This document shows, in pieces, positions 8,239 through 14,607 of a stretch of 19,876 bases of DNA (the first letter of the stretch is position 1; each line of letters opens with the position of its first letter). Origin of the DNA: JAZDOK01 sp043798715. GTDB lineage: Bacteria; Vulcanimicrobiota; JAZDOK01. The notes beneath the pieces are model-generated. The model was given only the letters and a program-made list of their open reading frames with translations, was not told where the DNA came from and ran no database searches. The position numbers were made by a program, and so were the translations under genes. Location of the stretch: the NCBI GenBank assembly GCA_043798715.1, contig JAZDOK010000082.1, forward strand, positions 1 through 19,876, in the 5' to 3' direction.

Positions 8239-8247
8239 ATTTTTAAC
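8231..8247. promoter_or_regulatory. Operator-like 17-bp palindrome, copy 1
   Basis: GTTAACAAATTTTTAAC is an inverted repeat GTTAACAA-N-TTGTTAAC with one mismatch. It lies in the divergent region between the fdrA operon and the DUF3465 gene, overlapping the proposed fdrA-operon -35 and abutting the DUF3465 -35 zone. A second copy, differing at two positions, lies at 10684-10700. A shared transcription factor is inferred from the two-copy, intergenic-only pattern. Confidence 0.5.
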
Positions 8248-8265
8248 ATATTAAGGGCTGTCATA

Positions 8266-8274
8266 TGTTAAAAT
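8266..8274 (+). promoter_or_regulatory. Extended -10 promoter for the DUF3465 gene
   Basis: TGT-TAAAAT forms an extended -10 about 34 nt upstream of the ATG at 8308. No good -35 is present at 17 nt; the nearest, TTAACA at 8243-8248, is 20 nt away and overlaps the palindrome. Transcription would begin near 8281. Confidence 0.45.
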
Positions 8275-8307
8275 ATGAATAGTGGAAATGATTTGGAGGT
8301 GCTGCCA

Positions 8308-8910
8308 ATGGAAATAAACAGAACTTCATTATCAGGCGATATTCCCCGCTCCTCCCTTGGTCCGCCCAGGATTCTAAGAGAGCAGACCATCGCTGATTCC
8401 CCCACGGAAGCCATCAGAGACGTAGTAGTTAAATCGGAACAAGAGGGAATATTTTCTCCCGACATGGCCTCCATCAAGAAGAGCCGGGCCAGCGGCCAGA
8501 CGTCCGGTTTGAACAAGACTAATGATAGCGCCTACTTCCCTGAGTCAAAGCCTTTCCCAAGCCAAAGATATCTCACGGTCGGAGAAGCCTATAAACAACA
8601 TGCCGGCAACAGGCCTCAGATATTGGATCACGGCACTTTTGTCAAGTTTTTGCCGCCCGATCTGAAACCTCCGTGTCATCAGCTTTTCATTATCAGGATG
8701 GATTCGGGACCGGAAGTGAAAGTCGCCCATAATTCAGACGTTGCCGACACTCTCCCCAATTCGGTCAAACCCGGTGACAAGCTGGAGTTGAAGGGAGAAT
8801 ATATCTATGAACCCAATGGCGGCGTAGTCCACTGGACCCACCACGCCGATGGGGGTTCTCACGAGCCCGGATATATCTTAGTTGAGAAGACCGGCCAGAA
8901 GTACGACTGA
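8308..8910 (+). CDS. DUF3465 domain protein with long N-terminal extension (200 aa)
   Basis: The C-terminal 80 residues carry the DUF3465 pattern: CHQLFIIRMDSGPEVKVAHN, then VKPGDKLELKGEYIY, NGGVVHWTHH and a terminal KTGQKYD. The family is small, predicted OB-like and of unknown function; the WTHH histidines could bind metal or nucleic acid. About 110 residues of Ser/Pro-rich, probably disordered sequence precede the domain, where many family members have only a signal peptide. The start is ATG 8308, with GGAGGT 8 nt upstream, not the earlier ATG at 8275, which overlaps the promoter. The opening MEINRTSLS with PPRI at 19-22 resembles the clostripain-like protein (MEIDKINTA, PPRI at 16-19). 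Monocistronic, followed by a strong terminator and convergent with the peptidase gene. Confidence 0.85.
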   Translation: MEINRTSLSGDIPRSSLGPPRILREQTIADSPTEAIRDVVVKSEQEGIFSPDMASIKKSRASGQTSGLNKTNDSAYFPESKPFPSQRYLTVGEAYKQHAGNRPQILDHGTFVKFLPPDLKPPCHQLFIIRMDSGPEVKVAHNSDVADTLPNSVKPGDKLELKGEYIYEPNGGVVHWTHHADGGSHEPGYILVEKTGQKYD

Positions 8911-8934
8911 AGAACAGGTAAAACGGAGTTTAAA

Positions 8935-8964
8935 GGCCGGGGATGAGCATCCCCGGCCTTTTTT
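8935..8964 (+). terminator. Rho-independent terminator of the DUF3465 gene
   Basis: A perfect 10-bp stem GGCCGGGGAT / ATCCCCGGCC (8935-8944, 8949-8958) with a 4-nt loop is followed by six T (8959-8964). It lies 24 nt after the stop codon. Confidence 0.92.
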
Positions 8965-8979
8965 GTATTTTGAAAGAAA

Positions 8980-9001
8980 GGACCCCGCTTTTGCGGGGTC
9001 C
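8980..9001 (-). terminator. Terminator of the clostripain-like gene
   Basis: A perfect 9-bp stem GGACCCCGC / GCGGGGTCC with a 4-nt loop. Read on the minus strand it lies 31 nt after the peptidase stop and is followed by TTTCTTTC. The U-tract is imperfect, but position and stem strength support it. Confidence 0.75.
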
Positions 9002-9032
9002 TAAAATCATCGAGCTTAAAATCCAAGCTGCC

Positions 9033-10613
9033 TTACTTGACGGGAAAAGCTTTCTCATCATCCGCGTTTTTCGGACGGACCGGGGGCTTGTATCCATGAG
9101 AGGGCTTCTGGCCGGGTTTCGGCTTGCCGGTAAACTTCATCATGGCGTCATCCCAGCTCGTATCCTTGGCAAAAGCGAGGGATTTGTAATCATATTCGTC
9201 GTACCCTCCTTTGCTCGTCGGCGAGTAAACTGAAATGCCGTGAGAATTCTGCATTCCCTCTCCCACGTGTTCTTCGCTGATGATGCAATCTTCAATAGAT
9301 TGGATCAGCTTATCGGCGGCTGCCGTGAGTTTCGGATCCTGGAGCCTCTTGTCCTTTTTGATGTTCAAGGCGATGTCATAGGCATCCCGCATCTCAGAGT
9401 ACGGAGACGTCTCCATGCCCACCGTGTAATGCTGCGATTTTTCGATGTCTTCCCTGATATATTCTTTGAGCCCGGAATCTTTTATGCCGAGAAGTGCGGT
9501 GCCCATTTCATCAAAAGATTTGGCCAGACCGTCCATCTTGGAGAGGTCAATGGCCGACATAGTCAGGGTGGATTCAGGGGCCTTGGCGCACTCCTCAATA
9601 ATCATACGGGCGACATCCTCCGGTTTTAAACCGGCCAGTTTCATTACGGGGCAAACACCAAGGGCTTCAGCAGTAGCCGTCAGTTTCTGGAGACGATTAA
9701 CAATCTTCTCGGATGCCAGAATGGGACCGTATGGCCAGCCGGTTCCTCCAATCATCTCCTCCGAGGCCAGAAGGATCCCGGCGGTATCTTTCAACTCATA
9801 CGCGACTTCGGCCTGCCCCATGAGGCAGGCGTCATAGCCCAGGATTACCTGGTCCTTTGAGACGCCGGATTCCTTTTCGGCTCCAATCAGCGCATCCCGC
9901 ATCTGAGGCACCGACATGAAGGAATCATTGGTCGCATCCTGAAGCGCGCCGGTGAAACCTCCTCCATGATCGTTCATTATAACAAGGTAATGTTCAGCCG
10001 GAAAATTCTTCATCCCCCAAGCCAGGAAATCCTTGAGCGCCGCCGGCTTGCCCATGTCCGTCGGTCCGAGCTCCTTAAGGACCGGCGAGTTGATATTCTT
10101 TGAGTCCTTGTCCTTTAAAACCAGATAACGAGCCGCGTCTTTTACGCCTTTGAATCCGGTGGCGTTGGGTCCGCGATCCAACTGGGCCAACAGATATACG
10201 TCTTTTGAAGATCCGACCTTTTCCATATCAACCAGATTATTAGTCACATACTCCTCGAGGTCGTTGTCGCCGGCCATATAAGTGAGAATAGTCCACTTGG
10301 CTTTGGGAGCGGGCATCTGGGGAACCTCTGTCAGAGGGCGAGAAGCAACCTTTTTGCACTTCCCCTGACTGTCAATTACATATTCCAGGGTTATGGGGGT
10401 CGTGGGGCCTGAAGTTTTCTTTGAAGACGCGGAATCCGCCGGCACTCCGGCAAGTTCCGTCTGCGCCTGATCCGCAGCCATTTCACGCCTGGCACTGGAT
10501 GAAATCTGCAACTGCTCACCGGAAGGACTCCCGGCAGGTTTCTCAGGAGCAGACTGGATCCGTGGAGGGATAGACTGAGCCCTTGAAGCAGTGTTGATTT
10601 TGTCGATTTCCAT
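9033..10613 (-). CDS. Clostripain-like cysteine peptidase, family C11 (526 aa)
   Basis: The catalytic core begins at KWTILTYMAGDNDLE (106-120), typical of C11 peptidases. The catalytic His is in MNDHGGGF (His about 216) and the Cys in GYDACLMGQAEVAYEL (Cys about 263). GTGWPYGP follows, as in relatives. Clostripains cleave after Arg or Lys and are usually secreted and self-processed. No signal peptide is seen here. Instead residues 1-100 are Ser/Ala/Pro/Gln-rich (MEIDKINTASRAQ..., QISSSARREM) and resemble the N-terminus of the neighbouring DUF3465 protein. The C-terminus is a Pro/Lys tail. The start ATG 10613 has a GAGGGAGAG-type SD. The promoter is an extended -10 at 10646-10654. Single-gene unit with its own terminator. 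Localisation is uncertain. Confidence 0.9.
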   Translation of the reverse strand: MEIDKINTASRAQSIPPRIQSAPEKPAGSPSGEQLQISSSARREMAADQAQTELAGVPADSASSKKTSGPTTPITLEYVIDSQGKCKKVASRPLTEVPQMPAPKAKWTILTYMAGDNDLEEYVTNNLVDMEKVGSSKDVYLLAQLDRGPNATGFKGVKDAARYLVLKDKDSKNINSPVLKELGPTDMGKPAALKDFLAWGMKNFPAEHYLVIMNDHGGGFTGALQDATNDSFMSVPQMRDALIGAEKESGVSKDQVILGYDACLMGQAEVAYELKDTAGILLASEEMIGGTGWPYGPILASEKIVNRLQKLTATAEALGVCPVMKLAGLKPEDVARMIIEECAKAPESTLTMSAIDLSKMDGLAKSFDEMGTALLGIKDSGLKEYIREDIEKSQHYTVGMETSPYSEMRDAYDIALNIKKDKRLQDPKLTAAADKLIQSIEDCIISEEHVGEGMQNSHGISVYSPTSKGGYDEYDYKSLAFAKDTSWDDAMMKFTGKPKPGQKPSHGYKPPVRPKNADDEKAFPVK

Positions 10614-10645
10614 CTGTTGTACTCTCCCTCTAGCCGCCTGGGGTT

Positions 10646-10654
10646 ATTATAGCA
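10646..10654 (-). promoter_or_regulatory. Extended -10 promoter for the clostripain-like gene
   Basis: On the minus strand TGC-TATAAT, a perfect -10 with TGn extension, lies 33 nt upstream of the ATG. The -35 zone is poor (TAGAGT at 17 nt), as expected for an extended -10 or activator-dependent promoter. The palindrome at 10684-10700 lies 32 nt further upstream. Confidence 0.7.
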
Positions 10655-10683
10655 TAATATCAATATTAACTCTACTGCCGCAT

Positions 10684-10700
10684 GTTAACAAATTGTAAAC
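10684..10700. promoter_or_regulatory. Operator-like 17-bp palindrome, copy 2
   Basis: GTTAACAAATTGTAAAC is a palindrome with one mismatch (GTTAACAA-A-TTGTAAAC). It matches copy 1 (8231-8247) at 15 of 17 positions, and the two preceding bases (AT) also match. It sits upstream of the clostripain-like promoter and about 150 nt before the UPF0173 gene. Confidence 0.5.
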
Positions 10701-10853
10701 TTTTTCCCTGGGATTGAGGAAGCTAAAAGAGGAAAAATCCGCCCGAGGAAGAAGACCTCAATCTCCATCAGAATACGAGCGGCGCCTTTACGATGGAAAA
10801 AGAGACGAAAACAGCCGTTTATTCATCAGAGATTTTGAAAGGAGCCTGGTTTC
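10701..10853. other. Leader region of the UPF0173 gene, no clear promoter
   Basis: The stretch between the palindrome and the UPF0173 start is purine-rich on the + strand. I see no convincing -35/-10 pair and no terminator-like hairpin. A 38-codon frame from ATG 10793 overlaps the next gene but lacks an SD. The SD of the next gene is AAAGGAG at 10838-10844. Confidence 0.4.
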
Positions 10854-11561
10854 ATGAGCAAAGTAAAGTTTTACGGTCATTCATGCGTCGCCATCCAGAA
10901 CGACGATAAGACCGTGCTAATCGATCCGTTCCTGGACGGGAACCCACTGGTGCATTACTTCCCGGTGGATCTTAAACCATCTGTAATTCTGGTGACCCAC
11001 GGGCACGACGATCACCTCGGAGACGCCGTCAGGCTCTCCAAAGCCGGCGGGGTCCCCATAGTGGCGACCCCTGAGCTGGCCCATTACTGCGAGAAAAGAG
11101 GAGCCAAGACCATTGCAGCTCACTTCGGCGGCACCGTAAAATTTGATTTCTGCACGGTCAAGATCGTGCCCGCCTGGCACAGTTCCTCGACGATAAGCAA
11201 AGAAACCGGAGAAACCATTTATCTGGGCCAACCTTCGGGATTCGTTATCACGATGGACAGGCAGACTTTCTATCATGCCGGCGATACCTGCGTCTTCGGG
11301 GATATGGCTCTGATCGCTGAAATAACGCCGATAGACGTCGCCTTCCTGCCGATCGGGGGCCTTTTTACCATGGACACGACCGAGGCGATGAAAGCCATTG
11401 AGCTCATCAAGCCCAAAGCCGTCATTCCCATCCATTTCAATACCTACACCAATATTTCCGCCAACCCCGATGACATCCGCAACAAGCTCAGAGATAAAAT
11501 GTCCCCCATAGAATTCAACATCCTGCGCCCCGGCGCAGAATACCACGTTCCCCCGCTTTGA
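10854..11561 (+). CDS. UPF0173 metal-dependent hydrolase (metallo-beta-lactamase fold, 235 aa)
   Basis: The metal-binding THGHDDHLGD is at residues 48-57, with a further conserved GHS at 8-10, YHAGDT near 142 and IPIHFNTY near 195. These are the hallmarks of UPF0173 / YtkL-type hydrolases, which are normally about 225-235 aa and fit well in length. The family folds as a metallo-beta-lactamase and is expected to bind two metal ions (probably Zn or Mn); the physiological substrate is not known. Cytosolic, with no signal or membrane segment. SD AAAGGAG lies 9 nt before the ATG. Transcribed alone, with a hairpin terminator right after the stop that also serves the convergent ptb gene. Confidence 0.92.
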   Translation: MSKVKFYGHSCVAIQNDDKTVLIDPFLDGNPLVHYFPVDLKPSVILVTHGHDDHLGDAVRLSKAGGVPIVATPELAHYCEKRGAKTIAAHFGGTVKFDFCTVKIVPAWHSSSTISKETGETIYLGQPSGFVITMDRQTFYHAGDTCVFGDMALIAEITPIDVAFLPIGGLFTMDTTEAMKAIELIKPKAVIPIHFNTYTNISANPDDIRNKLRDKMSPIEFNILRPGAEYHVPPL

Positions 11562-11582
11562 TGAAACCGGCCGTTCGGCAAT

Positions 11583-11619
11583 AAAAAAGAGGGGCGTTGA
11601 AAACAAGCTCCTCTTTTTT
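11583..11619. terminator. Bidirectional terminator between UPF0173 gene and ptb
   Basis: The stem AAAAAAGAGGGGC / GCTCCTCTTTTTT has 13 pairs, one of them G-T, with an 11-nt loop. The A-run on one side and T-run on the other make it functional in both directions. It lies 21 nt after the UPF0173 stop and 18 nt beyond the ptb stop. Confidence 0.9.
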
Positions 11620-11637
11620 TATTGGGTCTTTTTTCCC

Positions 11638-12531
11638 TTAAACGATGGCAGCCGCCAGAACGATTGAAAAGAACTTGCTCTCTTCCGTGTCGGCCCTGGA
11701 GGTCAGCACCACGGGCGCCCTGGCTCCAATTATGATTCCGGCGGCCTTGACCCCGGCGAAATATACCAGAGCCTTGTAGAGGATATTTCCGGCTTCGATC
11801 TGGGGGAGCAGAAGAATGTCCGCATCCCCGGCCACGGGGCTCTGGATGCCCTTTTCCTCGGCCGCTCTTCTGGAAATGGAATTATCAAAAGCCAGGGGGC
11901 CGTCCACAATCGCATTTTTGATCTGCTTGCGGTCGGCCATCTTGGACAGGATAGCCGCATCCAGCGTGGCGGGCATCTTGGGATTAACTTCCTCCACGGA
12001 CGCGACAATGGCCACCTTGGGTTTTTCAATGCCGATGTTAACGGCCACGTCTATGGCGTTTTGAAGGATGCACTTTTTTTCTTCGAGCGTGGGAGCGATG
12101 TTCATGGCGCAGTCGCTGAGAATGAGGAGCTTATGATAGGCAGGCACTTCCAGGAGGAAGACATGGCTCAGGAGTTTTCCGGTCCTCAGGCCTACATCTT
12201 TGTCCAGAACGGCCTTAAGGAGGACATCGGTGTGCAGAAGCCCTTTCATTACGATGTCCGCCTGGCCGGTTTTCACCAGTTTCACCGTCTCAATGGCCGC
12301 CTGTGCGGCGTCAGGAGCATCCACTATCATTATCCCGGAAAGATCCCAGCCGATTCCGGAGGCGATCGCTTTTATTTTGTCCAACGAACCCACCAGGATC
12401 GGCTCGGCGATTTTCTCGTCCCGGGCCCTTTTAACGGCTTTCAGAGCGGATTCTTCCTCGGCGACCGCCAGCGCAACCTTTTTGAGCCCCTTTTTGCGGG
12501 CATGTGCCACCAGATCCTCGAAGTTTAACAT
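11638..12531 (-). CDS. ptb: Phosphate butyryltransferase / phosphate acyltransferase (297 aa)
   Basis: The protein matches the Ptb family through its length (about 300 aa) and strings such as ADIVMKGLLHTDVLLKAVLD (95-115), LSDCAMNIAPTLEEK, NPKMPATLDAA, IVDGPLAFDNSIS and PVAGDADILLLPQIEAGNILYKAL. Ptb exchanges CoA for phosphate on butyryl-CoA or related short and branched acyl-CoAs, usually feeding butyrate kinase to make ATP. No kinase gene is adjacent, so the acyl phosphate may be used elsewhere (for example phospholipid synthesis), or the kinase is remote. The Pta-like domain of bifunctional enzymes is a close alternative, but no hydratase domain is present. The start ATG 12531 has AAGGAG 7 nt upstream, inside the end of the phosphoesterase gene; the gap is 4 nt, so the two are translationally coupled. 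Confidence 0.9.
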   Translation of the reverse strand: MLNFEDLVAHARKKGLKKVALAVAEEESALKAVKRARDEKIAEPILVGSLDKIKAIASGIGWDLSGIMIVDAPDAAQAAIETVKLVKTGQADIVMKGLLHTDVLLKAVLDKDVGLRTGKLLSHVFLLEVPAYHKLLILSDCAMNIAPTLEEKKCILQNAIDVAVNIGIEKPKVAIVASVEEVNPKMPATLDAAILSKMADRKQIKNAIVDGPLAFDNSISRRAAEEKGIQSPVAGDADILLLPQIEAGNILYKALVYFAGVKAAGIIIGARAPVVLTSRADTEESKFFSIVLAAAIV

Positions 12532-12535
12532 GCAC

Positions 12536-13249
12536 TCACTCCTTTTTCGATTTATGCTTGAAAGCGACCAGCTTGACCTCCTTGCGAACCGTATCTACAA
12601 GGGCGTAATTCCCGCTTTTCAGAGATCCGGGGTTTACCACCAGGGTATTTCCCACGTATTCCTGCCCCTGGGCCTTGTGGGCATGACCGCAGAAGGCAAT
12701 GTATGGGTTATGGGCCGCAATGATATCGTTTACGGCCCTGTGCCCGATGTGCTCCCCTTCACTCAGATCCACGTGATTGCCGATCGGCGGAGAGTGGAAG
12801 AGAAATATTTTTTCCTTTTTGATATGCCTGACGGGCTCAAAAGAAAAACGGGCCTCCCAGGCCGGATACTGAAGGACCAGCGCGGATTCCCGGGAGCCGT
12901 CGGTTATTTCTCCCCCGAATCCGGCAAAGAGGTATTTATCGATGATCTCAAAGCTGTGGTGAACCAGTCTGACATGAGGGGAGGGGCACCCCGGGGGCAG
13001 GACGTTCTTGAAGTAAGCCGATTCGGGCGCATCCATGTTGCCTGGGATGGTCACCAGTGGGATGCCGAGGTTCCCGATTTGCCCGTAGAAAAGTTGTGAG
13101 AATTTCTCGTCTTCCTCCAGCCGCCCACCTCCCCGGCAGAGGTCTCCGGTCAGGACGACGACGTCTACACCGGATTTTTTGACGGCACTCGCGACATCCT
13201 CCAGGTATTGTGAGCTTCCATGTATGTCAGAGACGGCCAGGATCAGCAT
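12536..13249 (-). CDS. Calcineurin-like metallophosphoesterase (237 aa)
   Basis: Metal-binding motifs appear in the canonical order: DIHG (8-11), GDLCRGG (35-41), GNMD (70-73), HSPP (about 150) and GHAHKAQG (about 188). The GNMD variant, with Asp instead of Glu or His after GN, and the small size fit the YfcE/MJ0936-like phosphodiesterase group, which often hydrolyses phosphodiesters in a Mn- or Ni-dependent way; the true substrate is unknown. I choose ATG 13249 (MLILAVSDIHG) over the in-frame TTG at 13258: GGGAGG lies exactly 9 nt before the ATG but abuts the TTG. The C-terminus is Lys-rich. The gene is sandwiched between the glycosyltransferase (43-nt gap) and ptb (4-nt gap), suggesting one mRNA. 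Confidence 0.9.
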   Translation of the reverse strand: MLILAVSDIHGSSQYLEDVASAVKKSGVDVVVLTGDLCRGGGRLEEDEKFSQLFYGQIGNLGIPLVTIPGNMDAPESAYFKNVLPPGCPSPHVRLVHHSFEIIDKYLFAGFGGEITDGSRESALVLQYPAWEARFSFEPVRHIKKEKIFLFHSPPIGNHVDLSEGEHIGHRAVNDIIAAHNPYIAFCGHAHKAQGQEYVGNTLVVNPGSLKSGNYALVDTVRKEVKLVAFKHKSKKE

Positions 13250-13292
13250 ATATTTCAACCTCCCGGGAAAACTGCAAGTGCAGGGAAATATT

Positions 13293-14402
13293 CTAGACGT
13301 TTCCCCAATTCCCCTGTTCGAGAATCCGGAGCGTTTGGGCCGCCGTCTCCCTCCAGGAAAAAAGCGCCGCGTGCTTCAAGCCGCGCTCTTTCAAGGTGGT
13401 CCTCAGGCCGTCGTTTTCGATTATTTCTCTGAGCGCCTCCCGGATCCGGTCGGCCTCCGGCGCCTCCACAAAAAGAGCCGTGTCCCCCACCACTTCTTCT
13501 AAAGCCGCCTGCCTGGAGGTGATGATCGGGCACCCGCAGGCCATCGCCTCCAGCGGGGGCAGACCGAAACCCTCATACGAAGACAGGTAAATAAAGGCAA
13601 AGGCGGCATTCATGAGATCCGCCAGGTCTTCATCCGGCACGAATTCGCGGTAAATAACCCCGGGCGGCAGGTTTTTCTCAAAATCCAGCGGCGGATTGAA
13701 GAAATTCTGGCCGATGAGGAAGAGCTGGAAATTTTGAAAGAGGTCGCCCGACTCTCTGAAAGCCTCGACGAGTTCCAGGATATGCCTCTTGTGGCTGATG
13801 GAGCCTACATAGAGAAGAAACTTTTCCCGGATTCCAAAACGACGCCGGAGCGCTACCGGATCGAACGGTTTTACTCTGAAGATGGGATCCGGGGCCAATG
13901 GAACGATCTGGGTTTTTGCAACGGCTTCAGGGTAAAATTTTGAAATCTCCCCTCTTGCAAAAGAAGAATCCGTGAGGATCCTCCCGGCACGCTGAATGGC
14001 GGAGGGCACGGCTTCGTTGAGGTAAGCCAATTGAATTTCTGTAAAGTCACGGGGGCGGGCCAGGTGGACCAGGTCGTGGACGGTGATTACCGATGGGACG
14101 GCCAAGGGGGAAGGCAGGAAGAATAGCGGAGAAAAAAAGACATCCGGCGGATTTTCCATAAGCTCCGCCTCAAAGATATCCCGCTGGCCCTCCCCGATGA
14201 AACGAAGTTCCCTGGGAAAAAACGGCCGCTCCTGAAGAAAGCTTTCGAGAGGAGTTTTTGAAATCCGGTACAAAAAGAATTCATGCCCTGAAGCGCTATC
14301 TTTCCACTCGCGCAGGAGGTTGAAGAGGTAGCGCCCGATGCCCGTCCTTTTTTCATCCAGTGAACGGGCGTCAATGCCGATTTTAAGATGCGAAATACTC
14401 AT
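13293..14402 (-). CDS. Glycosyltransferase family 4 protein (369 aa)
   Basis: GT-B fold signatures are visible: KIGIDARSL with TGIGRYLFNLL at the N-terminus, VHDLVH near 110, FLLYVGSISHKRHILELVEAF at the start of the nucleotide-sugar domain, and EGFGLPPLEAMACGCPI containing the E-x7-E motif of retaining GT4 enzymes. It would transfer a sugar (often mannose or glucose) from a nucleotide-sugar donor to a glycan or lipid at the cytoplasmic face of the membrane. Donor and acceptor cannot be read from sequence. The start ATG 14402 has no clear SD; no better in-frame start lies before the conserved IGIDAR. It is the first gene of the glycosyltransferase-phosphoesterase-ptb set, divergent from rmuC. 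Confidence 0.9.
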   Translation of the reverse strand: MSISHLKIGIDARSLDEKRTGIGRYLFNLLREWKDSASGHEFFLYRISKTPLESFLQERPFFPRELRFIGEGQRDIFEAELMENPPDVFFSPLFFLPSPLAVPSVITVHDLVHLARPRDFTEIQLAYLNEAVPSAIQRAGRILTDSSFARGEISKFYPEAVAKTQIVPLAPDPIFRVKPFDPVALRRRFGIREKFLLYVGSISHKRHILELVEAFRESGDLFQNFQLFLIGQNFFNPPLDFEKNLPPGVIYREFVPDEDLADLMNAAFAFIYLSSYEGFGLPPLEAMACGCPIITSRQAALEEVVGDTALFVEAPEADRIREALREIIENDGLRTTLKERGLKHAALFSWRETAAQTLRILEQGNWGNV

Positions 14403-14607
14403 CTTGTTGAAGTGTTCTTTCTTCAGCCGGAATTTTCCCCCTGGAATGATTTATTGCGAAACCGCAGATTACGCAGAAAGAAAGGGAGAGGGGATACCCC
14501 CGACATCCCCCGTACCGGGTAACACTTATCGAATGTGAATGGGAGGAAACCGCCGCCTTCTTTTTGAACTCTAACTATGGACTGTTACTTAACGAGGTGC
14601 TGAAGCT
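14403..14607. other. Divergent intergenic region between glycosyltransferase gene and rmuC
   Basis: This 205-bp gap should contain promoters for both directions, but I see no pair of good hexamers. TTGAAC (14564-14569) with TACTTA (14586-14591) would start transcription inside the rmuC SD, so I do not call it. GGGGAT/ATCCCC can form a small 6-bp hairpin in the middle. The rmuC SD is GAGGTG at 14594-14599. Confidence 0.4.

Noticed and set aside
10793..10909. 38-codon frame from ATG 10793 overlapping the UPF0173 start
   Set aside because: No SD upstream, no family resemblance, and it overlaps a well-supported gene in another frame.
10917..11606. 229-codon open frame on the minus strand across the UPF0173 gene
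   Set aside because: It is antisense to a firmly identified hydrolase and begins inside the terminator hairpin.
12200..13099. 299-codon open frame on the plus strand across ptb and the phosphoesterase gene
   Set aside because: It spans two genes on the other strand with clear families and has no SD or recognisable domain.
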